Both the position numbers and the translations under genes were made by a program. The notes under the pieces are model-generated. The model was not told the origin of the DNA. It was given only the letters and a program-made list of their open reading frames with translations, and made no database searches. Shown here in pieces: positions 8,523-15,311 of a stretch of 48,015 nucleotides of DNA. Within the stretch, counting starts at the first letter, position 1. Every line of letters begins with the position of its first letter. This DNA is from Pseudomonas izuensis (GTDB taxonomy: Bacteria > Pseudomonadota > Gammaproteobacteria > Pseudomonadales > Pseudomonadaceae): the NCBI RefSeq assembly GCF_009861505.1, contig NZ_WTFT01000057.1, forward strand, positions 1-48,015. Reading direction: 5' to 3'.

Positions 8523-8532
8523 ACTGTCTCAG
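8523..8532. promoter_or_regulatory. Second copy of candidate activator site ACTGTCTCAG
   Basis: This decamer is identical, in inverted orientation, to the one at 4497-4506 upstream of the ADH promoter. It lies about 120 bases upstream of the ALDH start point. On the minus strand a GGG-T-TC string follows five bases later, as at the ADH copy (GGGGTC). It is a candidate enhancer for the AcoR-type activator, inferred from repetition only. Confidence 0.45.
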
Positions 8533-8654
8533 AACGGGGCAGTCACCAGGGATGCCGATACGATCAGATCGGCGCGAAGACCTCGATCACTGCGGCGCAA
8601 GTCATTCACGCTCGATCCTGAGTGACTGCTATTGGCCGATTCGCAGAAGCCCCT

Positions 8655-9239
8655 TTAAACCCGTGGAGACACCAGGATATCGACTAGCGAGTCAGCGATA
8701 TCTTGTAAGCGCTGGGCGTCCTGATAAAGCCGCTCGATAACGACAATGCCCCTGGTCAGGGTAATCACCAACCGTGCCGCGGCAGTTGTTTCCATGGCTA
8801 AAGACTGCTCTGCCTCAGCGGATGCGAAACGCTCAATGAGCAGAGCTTCCAAACTATCCAGCAAATCTCGTAATGCTTGGCGGATTGGCTCGCAATTGGC
8901 CGTCTCATCAATCGCCGTCTTAGTGGTCAGACAGCCTCTTGACGGGGTGCCTTGGGTCATTGAGGCAATGGTGTAAGCAAAAAAAGCCTTCAATGCCTGA
9001 GCCAGATCAGGCGCTCCCAAAGCCTGACGTGCGGCCTCCAGAAACCGCGTTTGATATCGGGCAAATACTTCTAGAAACAGCGCCTGTTTGTCGCCATAGG
9101 CGTTGTACAACGACCCGCGCAGCACCCCCGTGGCCTCAGCCAATTGCGGCATCGATGTCGCTCCGAACCCCTGACGCCAAAACACCTCCATGGCCAGGTC
9201 CAGGGTCTGGTCTTCATTGAACTGTCGTATTCCAACCAC
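8655..9239 (-). CDS. TetR family transcriptional regulator
   Basis: A 194-residue repressor-type protein. I start it at GTG 9239 (VVGIRQFNEDQTLDLAMEVF), because TetR proteins of this subgroup begin just before G-I-R-Q-F and an AGGGACG site lies upstream; the frame is open to 9332 but that region is the operator. The N-terminal helix-turn-helix is at about residues 20-55 (TSMPQLAEATGVLRGSLYNA). The ligand-binding C-terminal domain contains a GCL motif as in TetR proteins controlling oxidoreductases. It is divergent from an SDR gene, and three TGACA dyads lie between them. It probably represses both genes until an unknown ligand binds. Confidence 0.88.
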   Translation of the reverse strand: MVGIRQFNEDQTLDLAMEVFWRQGFGATSMPQLAEATGVLRGSLYNAYGDKQALFLEVFARYQTRFLEAARQALGAPDLAQALKAFFAYTIASMTQGTPSRGCLTTKTAIDETANCEPIRQALRDLLDSLEALLIERFASAEAEQSLAMETTAAARLVITLTRGIVVIERLYQDAQRLQDIADSLVDILVSPRV

Positions 9240-9273
9240 GCTGATCGTCCCTAGAAATGCTGTGAAGTGGATC

Positions 9274-9324
9274 TTGACACACCTGTCAAACATGTCAACA
9301 CTGACAAGCATGACAGATGTGTCA
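9274..9324. promoter_or_regulatory. Triple TGACA/TGTCA operator between tetR and SDR
   Basis: There are three dyads in 51 bases: TTGACA-N4-TGTCAA (9274-9289), TGTCA-N4-TGACA (9293-9306) and TGACA-N4-TGTCA (9311-9324). Half-sites are regularly spaced with 4-base spacers. The first and last dyads have the same orientation of arms and the middle one is everted. The location in the divergent intergenic region points to the TetR protein as ligand. Confidence 0.75.
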
Positions 9325-9379
9325 AAGATCATTTGGCCATTGTTCTGCTCACTTCGCTTACCCCAAAAAGAGGTTCACC

Positions 9380-10102
9380 ATGCAAAAACGTACTTTCCTC
9401 ATTACCGGCGCCAGCAAAGGCATTGGTCGCGCGCTTAGCGAACGCTTGGCTACAGCAGGCCACCACGTGGTCGGCCTGGCGCGTCGCGCCGATGATCCGG
9501 GTTTTCCTGGCACTCTGGTTTCGGTCGATCTCAGCGACCGGCACGCCACTGATAAAGTCTTGGCCGAACTGATCCAGCGCTACACATTCGATGGCGTGGT
9601 CAACAATGTGGGCTTCATTCGCCTTGGCAAGCTGGGCGAGATAGATCTGGATGATCTTGAAGATGCCTTGACCCTCAACTTGCGGCCTGCGGTTCAGACT
9701 GTACAGGCGGTGCTGCCAGGCATGCGTGCCCGGGGCTGGGGACGCGTAGTCAATTTGTCCAGCCTGGTTGTACTCGGGGTGGCCGAGCGTAGCACCTACG
9801 CGGCGGCAAAGAGCGCAATGATCAGCTTCACCCGTACGTGGGCCCTGGAGCTCGCACGTACAGGCATTACGGTCAATGCCATTGCCCCCGGTCCCGTGGA
9901 GACCGAAATGTTCCGTGAGAACACCGCCGCCGGTAGCGAGGCAGAAAAGCGTTTTCTGGCGATGGTGCCCATGAACCGACTGGGCAAACCGGACGAACTG
10001 GCCGCGAGTATTGCCTTCCTGTTATCGGAGGAGGCCAGCTTTATCACCGGGCAAACACTGTTCGTCGACGGCGGGGCCTCGATTGGCCGCGCACCGCTTT
10101 GA
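9380..10102 (+). CDS. SDR family NAD(P)-dependent oxidoreductase
   Basis: A 240-residue classical short-chain dehydrogenase beginning MQKRTFLITGASKGIGRAL. ATG 9380 has an AGAGG site 7 bases upstream; the longer frame from 9317 runs through the operator and is rejected. The cofactor loop TGASKGIG is at 9-16, the catalytic Ser at 127/128, and Tyr140-x3-Lys144 (YAAAK). The NNAG motif reads NNVG. The C-terminal FVDGGASIG is typical of the 3-oxoacyl-reductase-like group. It acts in the cytoplasm on an unknown carbonyl or alcohol. It is transcribed divergently from tetR through shared operators, the common arrangement for an inducible detoxification enzyme. Confidence 0.9.
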   Translation: MQKRTFLITGASKGIGRALSERLATAGHHVVGLARRADDPGFPGTLVSVDLSDRHATDKVLAELIQRYTFDGVVNNVGFIRLGKLGEIDLDDLEDALTLNLRPAVQTVQAVLPGMRARGWGRVVNLSSLVVLGVAERSTYAAAKSAMISFTRTWALELARTGITVNAIAPGPVETEMFRENTAAGSEAEKRFLAMVPMNRLGKPDELAASIAFLLSEEASFITGQTLFVDGGASIGRAPL

Positions 10103-10113
10103 CAAAAACGGGC

Positions 10114-10133
10114 GACTGACTTCCAGGTCAGTC
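10114..10133 (+). terminator. Short hairpin after SDR gene
   Basis: GACTGAC (10114-10120) and GTCAGTC (10127-10133) form a 7-bp stem with a 6-base loop, 11 bases after the SDR stop. No T-run follows, so termination is only a possibility. Confidence 0.35.
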
Positions 10134-10194
10134 TCCCGCTGACAGAAATGGGCTACCTTGTTGACCCGACTACTCATCGCTCAGGGAGAGCGCC

Positions 10195-10620
10195 ATGCCT
10201 TTAGAGATCCAGCTTTCGGAAATTGTGACTGAAGCAGAGCGGTTCGGGATTTTGAACCCGCTGCTGGCCCATAACCTGGCCAAAGGTGGGGACGATGCCC
10301 ACGAGACATTTGCCCTGTTGCTACGAGACCCCGATAGCAATGAAGTCATTGGTGGACTGTATGGCAAGGTATCTTATCGATGGCTGCTCATCGATCTTGT
10401 CAGCGTTCCCGAGTCGATGCGTGGCCAGGGTATCGGAGAACGGCTAATGCACATGGCCGAAGAAGTCGCGAAGCAAAAGCACTGCATCGGTATTTGGCTG
10501 GAAACCTTCAGCTTTCAGGCACCGGGGTTTTATCAAAAACTGGGTTACTCCGAATTTGGACGCCTGGCAGATTATCCGCCGGGACATACCCGGTTCTATT
10601 ATCAGAAACGGCTGTGCTGA
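10195..10620 (+). CDS. GNAT family N-acetyltransferase
   Basis: A 141-residue protein with the GNAT fold. The acetyl-CoA pyrophosphate-binding motif R-G-Q-G-I-G lies at about residues 76-81, after the beta-4 strand WLLIDLVSV. Near the C-terminus APGFYQKLGYSEFG is the usual F-Y-x-x-x-G-Y/F signature. The protein would transfer an acetyl group from acetyl-CoA to an amine; the acceptor is not readable. A GGAGAG site lies upstream of the ATG. It stands alone on the plus strand after the SDR and is separated from it by a weak hairpin. It converges with the Nmad2 gene. Confidence 0.88.
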   Translation: MPLEIQLSEIVTEAERFGILNPLLAHNLAKGGDDAHETFALLLRDPDSNEVIGGLYGKVSYRWLLIDLVSVPESMRGQGIGERLMHMAEEVAKQKHCIGIWLETFSFQAPGFYQKLGYSEFGRLADYPPGHTRFYYQKRLC

Positions 10621-10752
10621 CAACCTGTTGTGCAGATTGCTCGACTTTGTGCCTGGATGCATCGGTCATTTGGCGCTCTTCTTCAATGTCTGCTTTGGGT
10701 TGATTACTGCCCTTTAGCGAAAAAGAGCGCTCCCTGTAGATGCTGCCGCCTG

Positions 10753-11394
10753 TCAGCATCGCCGTCGTGTTGGGAGGGCTGGCAGCGGTGCAACCGGTAG
10801 CGCGCAGGCCGTGTAACCGCGACTCGACTTGCGGTTACTGGCAACCTCAATGGAGATTTGTGACTGGGCATTCAGCCAGGTTTCGAGGCGCTGCCACACG
10901 GAGTCGGTGAGATCGGCAACCCTCTCCCCGCGCCGGATGTTGATCATGCGCAGACCAAAGTCCTCTGGTAAAAGGGGGCCGAAGGCACCGAAGCGCCAAG
11001 CATGATCGAACACGAGGACGTTCAGCCCGCCGGTGTCGCGAACTTGGGCCTCAGGCCCGTGAACGGGATTGGATTGCCAGGCGAAGCCGCCGTTACCGGT
11101 AGGCTTATAGAAATTGTCCGGTACGTCAGTACGGTCGGGTTTCTTTGAGGCAAAACGGCGGTCGCTCCAGTATTCGGTGAAGGTCAGTACATCAGAGACG
11201 ATGCCAGCCCAGACAACGCTGTGGCGGGAGGTGGGATTCACTTCCGCACCTGCAAATGCGAGCACGAGTTCTCCGACCTTCGCCTTCTTGCGGATGCGCG
11301 GCTTACAGATAGCCAGCGTAACGGCGGGCGGATCGTAGTTTGGCGCGGAGCCCGCGTCCGTGGCGATCACATACGTGTGGACTCGCATCGTCAT
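10753..11394 (-). CDS. Nmad2-family protein (nucleotide modification-associated domain 2)
   Basis: A 213-residue protein starting MTMRVHTYVIATDAGSAPNY at 11394, whose ATG overlaps the Nmad3 stop as ATGA; Met at 11388 is an alternative. The opening strand Y-V-I-x-x-D-x-G-x-A-P-N, then LAICKPRIRKKAKVGELVLA, is the hallmark of Nmad2. This family was defined by comparative genomics as associated with DNA base-modification systems of phages and bacteria; no enzyme activity is settled. Central features are a W-S-D-R-R-F segment and D-N-F-Y-K-P. The C-terminal tail is basic and ends in cysteine. Overlapping translation with Nmad3 implies the two proteins act together. The family call rests on motif memory. 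Confidence 0.72.
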   Translation of the reverse strand: MTMRVHTYVIATDAGSAPNYDPPAVTLAICKPRIRKKAKVGELVLAFAGAEVNPTSRHSVVWAGIVSDVLTFTEYWSDRRFASKKPDRTDVPDNFYKPTGNGGFAWQSNPVHGPEAQVRDTGGLNVLVFDHAWRFGAFGPLLPEDFGLRMINIRRGERVADLTDSVWQRLETWLNAQSQISIEVASNRKSSRGYTACALPVAPLPALPTRRRC

Positions 11395-12218
11395 GCATCC
11401 TGCGCAAAGAGCTGATCGAGCCAAGCGAGTGCATCGGCACGATTTGTGATATCTGCGACGAATTCCTGACCCCGTGCGGCGGCCTCCAGAGTCCCGGACG
11501 ACGACCAGCGCTGCGATGGATGATAGGTCAGGCCGACTCCGCCGCGAGCTAAGTTCAACCAGTCAGGTACCGACCAAATGGATGGACGCGGCGCATGACT
11601 CTTAGTCAGTCGAAAGCCTTTCTTGAACAGGCCAAAGCCCGGGCGATGCGCTTTGCGGCCGTCCAGCATCAGATGCTCGGCAGCAATGTAAAGCGTGTTG
11701 TTTTCCTTCCAGCCGGCCCTAGTGTGCGGGTGTTCTTCGAGCCAAGGGTAGCGCTCAGCCGCGTGCGTTCCATTGACCCCCAGAGAGAGGACCTCTCCGA
11801 CTTGCAGCCACCCAAATACGCGATGTTCGCGTTGCCCCTCGTATGACCAGCGGTCTTGGATTTGCGTCACCGGCCGGAACAGACCCCAGAAGAGGTACAA
11901 ATCGCCGACGCCGACATCTTGCCCGGCGAGATGACTCTGAGCTGCGGCAAGCTGACCGAGCGCGCCGCGCCATCCAGGTGCGCGAGGGCGCACGCTGGGA
12001 TCAAGGTCTGGATCGAGGTGGCAAGGAGTTGCTCTCGTATATCGGCCTCGGGTGAGCTGTTCGATTAGTGTCGGAATCGGTTCGATCAGGTCGCCGAAGG
12101 TGATGGGCGTCGGCATACGTGTGGGGATGGGGAGCGAGAATGGTCGCCCCTCTAGTAGCGGGCTAGGGACTCCGCCAGCGGAGGAATCGAAACCTTTGCG
12201 GGAGAGTATGAGCTTCAT
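11391..12218 (-). CDS. Nmad3-family protein (nucleotide modification-associated domain 3)
   Basis: A 275-residue protein beginning MKLILSRKGFDSSAGGVPSP. The S-R-K-G-F-D-S-(S/A)-x-G-G-x-P-S-P start with following SLPIP is the signature I associate with Nmad3, a domain predicted to take part in processing or generating modified nucleotides. Other features are V-G-D-L-Y-L-F-W-G-L-F, H-R-V-F-G-W-L-Q-V-G and N-N-T-L-Y-I-A, suggesting a compact beta-rich fold with conserved tryptophans. The start ATG overlaps the stop of an upstream truncated frame (ATGA), and its own stop overlaps the Nmad2 start, so this was at least a three-gene translationally coupled operon. No methylase, helicase or nuclease gene remains beside it. 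Confidence 0.72.
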   Translation of the reverse strand: MKLILSRKGFDSSAGGVPSPLLEGRPFSLPIPTRMPTPITFGDLIEPIPTLIEQLTRGRYTRATPCHLDPDLDPSVRPRAPGWRGALGQLAAAQSHLAGQDVGVGDLYLFWGLFRPVTQIQDRWSYEGQREHRVFGWLQVGEVLSLGVNGTHAAERYPWLEEHPHTRAGWKENNTLYIAAEHLMLDGRKAHRPGFGLFKKGFRLTKSHAPRPSIWSVPDWLNLARGGVGLTYHPSQRWSSSGTLEAAARGQEFVADITNRADALAWLDQLFAQDA

Positions 12219-12316
12219 AAGCCGCCAGTGGTGAGGTGCCGCTTGAAATTGTGGTCCGACGTGATTAGTTCACCGTCGATGCTGAGCGCCGCCAAGGGCT
12301 TGAGTGTAGTCCTTCT
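12215..12316 (-). pseudogene. 3' remnant of a gene once coupled to Nmad3
   Basis: A second minus-strand frame, open only from 12316, ends ...LAALSIDGELITSDHNF then KRHLTTGGL, with its TGA at 12217-12215 overlapping the Nmad3 ATG as ATGA. Coupling of this precision suggests a true gene end rather than a chance frame. The I-T-S-D-H-N-F string recalls the C-terminal part of PIN-domain nucleases (T-x-D-x-x-F), but this is weak with only about 33 codons left. A TAA at 12319-12317 closes the frame upstream, so the 5' part is lost, and an AT-rich unrelated frame occupies that place. Confidence 0.45.
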
Positions 12317-12458
12317 TTATTCCGGCATTGTATATATGCCTTTCATTATCGTTTTCTACACTTAGCCAAGCTTTCTCCCATTTTTTTAGGTCGAAATTTC
12401 GATCCGTAGGCCCCTTTAGCTTTTGACTCCGGATTAATTCCCTAAATGGAGTTTGCAT
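12270..12458 (-). CDS. Short AT-rich orphan reading frame (62 aa), probably a 5' fragment
   Basis: The frame starts MQTPFRELIRSQKLKG at 12458 with a convincing ribosome-binding site (AAGGA, 7 bases before ATG). The first 45 codons are rich in Lys, Asn, Glu and Trp and much lower in G+C than the neighbours. Its last residues (ALGGAQHRR) read out of frame through the 3' remnant of the former Nmad3 partner. I interpret it as the start of a foreign gene joined to the remnant by a deletion or recombination near 12300. I do not recognise a family. It may still be translated into a short peptide. Confidence 0.4.
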   Translation of the reverse strand: MQTPFRELIRSQKLKGPTDRNFDLKKWEKAWLSVENDNERHIYNAGIKKDYTQALGGAQHRR

Positions 12459-12698
12459 ATAAAATCCTTAGTATGAGTTAGGGTAGATAATTTCTTGTGT
12501 CAGAGCCTTGCTATTGGATCCGTTTTTGTTGTGATGTTCAAGTGCCATCACTCGGTGTTAATTAATGGGTGTCGAACATTCCGAATCCCTGCATGAAAGG
12601 GATCGCCGTAGGTAGCAAATGACTGCAAGTCAGCGAGACCATTGCAGCAAAGCTTTGTGCAGCTTTATCGATGTGCTTCATATGGCCGCAACCAAGGG

Positions 12699-12710
12699 CC
12701 GCTTCTGGCC
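12699..12710 (+). repeat. Left half of dispersed repeat interrupted by the IS
   Basis: CCGCTTCTGGCC, when joined to GATTTTTGCCTGTCGC at 14373-14388, restores a unit like those at 16891-16939, 16961-16990 and 32684-32733. The GGCC at 12707-12710 is repeated at 14369-14372 on the other side of the element. Confidence 0.65.
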
Positions 12711-12829
12711 CAGAATGTGTAAAAACACTCATGACCTCATCGCTTTCGATCATCGACGTTCGTTGACTGAGCGATTGCGTAGTCAATGCCGCAGATCGCA
12801 TCAGTCGCGACTTGGAACACGTCAACGCC

Positions 12830-12847
12830 GTTTTTACAGCTTCTGGG
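12830..12847. repeat. Internal third copy of the IS terminal sequence
   Basis: GTTTTTACAGCTTCTGGG, read on the minus strand, matches the left-end sequence in 16 of 18 positions and is oriented like a right end. With the left end it bounds about 137 bases of non-coding DNA lying beyond the transposase stop codon. Confidence 0.5.
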
Positions 12848-12867
12848 ATGGGCCAAAATCAGTCTTT

Positions 12868-14299
12868 TTAGGCTGACAGTACCGTCATCAAACCGTGAGC
12901 ACCGATGATTTTCATGACCCGTTTTAGGTTGTAGGCGAGCACATTCAAACTCATCTCCGCACTCACCCCGGCCAGTTTTCGGGTCAGGAAGTGCGTCGTA
13001 CCCATCCATTGTTTGAGCGTCCCGAAGGGATGCTCAACCGTCCGTTTTCGGATTCGCATCATCTCCGGGGCTTTGCTCAGCCGAAGCTGCATTTCCTCCA
13101 ATAAGGTTTCATGCTCCCAGCGCCGAATTCGTCGTTCCGTGCTCGGCGTGCACTGCGATTTCAACGCGCAACCCTGGCATTTCGAACTCCAGTAACGGTG
13201 CAGCTTCAGGCCTTTTTCAGCGTAGGAGTAGTGCCAGATCAGCGCCTCTCCAGCTGGGCAAATGTATTCATTTTTTGCCGCGTCATAGATGAAGGCATCG
13301 TTATTGAAAACGCCCGTCGGCCTTGGCTCCAGAGGTCATCGGCTTGGGCACATAGGCGGTGATACCTGCTTCGTGACAAGCGAGGATCTGTTCGCTTTTG
13401 AAGTAACCTCGGTCAGCCACTACCGACAACGTATCTGCCGCCATCGCCTCGCGGGCTTGCTTGGCCATCGAGCTGAGTTGATCACGGTCGGAACCGACGT
13501 TGGTCACCTCATGTGCAACGATCAAATGGTGCTGGGTATCGACCGCTGTTTGCACGTTGTAGCCGACGATTCCGGTGCCGCGCGTCATCATGGAACGGGC
13601 GTCTGGATCGGTCAGTGAGACCTGTTTATCCGGCGATTCAATGAGCTGGACTTCGATCGCCCGGAGCTCCTTCATTTGAGTTTTGAGCTTGGCGATTTTC
13701 TCTTCCAATCGCACGGCGCTAGGCTCGGAAGCTGTTGGTTCTTGCCGATCGGCAGTATCGAGTGCCGCCAGGTAACGGCTGATGCTCGATTCAATTTCTT
13801 CCATTCGCCGCTTCAGTTTGGCGCTGGTGAAATTGCGGTCGCGGTTGTTGACGGCTTTGAATTTACTGCCATCGATGGCGACCAGATGTTCTCCGAACAG
13901 TCCCAACTGCTGACACAGCACGACGAACTGGCGACAGACGCCTCGGATGGCCTTGCTGTTGTCTTTTCGGAAGTTGGCGATGGTTTTGAAATCAGGCATC
14001 AACCGCCCGGTCAACCACATCAGCTCGACGTTACGTTGGGCTTCTCGTTCCAAACGTCGGCTCGACTGGATGCGGTCGAGGTAACCGTAGATGTAGATCT
14101 TCAACAAGACCGAAGGATGGTAAGCAGGCAGGCCAGTTTCGGCTGGGATGGCACCTTCAAAGCGCAGATTGACCAGGTCGAGTTCATCGACAAACACGTC
14201 CACTACGCGCACCGGGTTGGTATCGCTGACGTAGTCGTCGAGGCTCTCGGGAAGTAAGGTGCCTTGGCCTCGATGTTCACCTTTGATGAAGCGCTTCAT
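12868..14299 (-). pseudogene. IS1182-family transposase, frameshifted
   Basis: The gene starts MKRFIKGEHRGQGTLLPESL at 14299. The first frame (332 codons) covers the N-terminal domain, the DDE-type catalytic start (LVAIDGSKFKAVNNRDRN) and VVADRGYFK, and ends at 13301 after KADGRFQ. The remaining C-terminal part (from N-N-D-A-F through RTVEHPFGTLKQWMG to 12868) follows in another frame. The break is at a run of four T (minus strand, 13310-13307); removing one T restores G-R-F-N-N-D and joins both halves. The IS1182 family normally has a single long frame, so this copy is probably inactive. A sequencing error in the run cannot be excluded. Confidence 0.85.
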
Positions 14300-14368
14300 G
14301 GGCGATCCCTGCGATGAAATCCTCAGAAATCATAGCAAGGGTTCGCGGAGGCGTTTTTACACACTCTG

Positions 14369-14388
14369 GGCCGATTTTTGCCTGTCGC
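14369..14388 (+). repeat. Right half of dispersed repeat interrupted by the IS
   Basis: GGCC (the second copy of the target duplication) is followed by GATTTTTGCCTGTCGC, matching the intact unit at 16961-16990 with one change. The next 220 bases to 14609 show no further gene. Confidence 0.65.
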
Positions 14389-14609
14389 TGCTGCGCAATC
14401 TATTGAACGCAGGGTTTGATTCTATTGCCCGCGACAGGTTTCGCGGATGGCTTCCAACAGCGTTAGGTCTTCAATTGGCAGCATGTTCTAAATCTTCGAA
14501 CGAGTAGGCCAGAAACCTCGTGCGTCATTCGAATGATATCGGCAGATGATCACGCTCAATCCGCAACCAATCATGGGCGGACCTACTGATCACTCCCGAG
14601 GATTGCGCC

Positions 14610-15209
14610 ATGACTGACATTACCCGCGTTGCCGTCGTTTACCACAGTGGCTATGGTCACACCGCCAAACAGGCTGAGGCCGTTGCCAAAGGCGCCAGCA
14701 GTGTTGCCGGTACCGAAGCCTTGCTGATCAGTGTCGAAGATATCGACCAATACTGGGAAACCCTGGAAGGTGTTGATGCAATCATCTTCGGCGCTCCAAC
14801 CTATATGGGTAGTGCTTCCGCCCAGTTCAAAGGCTTCATGGACGCGACCTCTCGGACTGTCTTCGCCAAGGGTGGCGTATGGGGCAACAAGATTGCGGCA
14901 GGTTTTACCAATGCAGCCTCCCGTTCCGGTGACAAACTGGCAACCTTGCAGCAACTGTCGATCTTCGCTGCGCAGCACGGCATGCACTGGATCAACCTGG
15001 GGCTTCCACCGGGTCACAACAGCACCAAAACCACGGAAGACATGCTGAACCGCCACAGTTTCTGGCTCGGTGCAGCAGCCCAGTCCGATGCGGATGTCAG
15101 TGCTGAATTCGGTCCACCGAAAGCTGACCTGCTGACCGCCGAACACCTCGGTGCCCGTGTGGCAAAGGTAGCCCGTCAGATGGCTGCGGGTCGTCACGCT
15201 GTGGAATGA
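14610..15209 (+). CDS. Flavodoxin-family NAD(P)H-dependent FMN oxidoreductase
   Basis: A 199-residue flavodoxin-like protein (MTDITRVAVVYHSGYGHTAK). The FMN phosphate loop Y-H-S-G-Y-G-H-T lies at 11-18, and G-A-P-T-Y-M-G-S near residue 61 is the second flavin loop. It resembles the WrbA/FMN-reductase group but lacks the WrbA-specific P-T-R-F-G-N string found in the homologue at 36.0-36.6 kb. It probably reduces quinones or other small electrophiles in the cytoplasm using NAD(P)H. A GAGGATT site lies before the ATG. It is a single-gene unit, ended by a strong intrinsic terminator. Confidence 0.85.
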   Translation: MTDITRVAVVYHSGYGHTAKQAEAVAKGASSVAGTEALLISVEDIDQYWETLEGVDAIIFGAPTYMGSASAQFKGFMDATSRTVFAKGGVWGNKIAAGFTNAASRSGDKLATLQQLSIFAAQHGMHWINLGLPPGHNSTKTTEDMLNRHSFWLGAAAQSDADVSAEFGPPKADLLTAEHLGARVAKVARQMAAGRHAVE

Positions 15210-15229
15210 TCCCCGACGAGTGTTAACCG

Positions 15230-15281
15230 CCGATGTACGATGGCTCATCACCCAGTGAGCGCGGTCGTACATCGGTTTTTT
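15230..15281 (+). terminator. Intrinsic terminator after flavodoxin gene
   Basis: CCGATGTACGA (15230-15240) pairs perfectly with TCGTACATCGG (15265-15275), and an inner GCTCA/TGAGC stem closes the loop. Six T residues follow (15276-15281). Confidence 0.9.
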
Positions 15282-15311
15282 GTTAGTTTTCATGCTAACC
15301 AAAGGAAGGCA

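Larger units (their letters stand above)
12711..14368 (-). mobile_element. IS1182-family insertion sequence (about 1.66 kb)
   Basis: The terminal inverted repeats are CAGAATGTGTAAAAAC at the left and GTTTTTACACACTCTG at the right (15 of 16 matching). Flanking direct repeats are GGCC at 12707-12710 and 14369-14372. The element contains one IS1182-type transposase gene reading leftwards, broken by a frameshift. Its length matches the family (about 1.6-1.7 kb). Joining the flanks restores a dispersed repeat seen intact elsewhere in the window, which supports the exact boundaries. Confidence 0.85.

Noticed and set aside
12585..12600. Similarity of the sequence near 12590 to the transposase start region near 14297
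   Set aside because: About 12 of 16 bases in an inverted match is too short and imperfect to claim a second IS fragment.
12562..12825. 87-codon minus frame at the left IS boundary
   Set aside because: It crosses the IS end, has no ribosome site and no family resemblance.
13301..13312. Programmed frameshifting in the transposase
   Set aside because: IS1182-family transposases are single-frame, and the TTTTC context is not a classical A6G or A7-type slippery site; a mutation or sequencing error is simpler.
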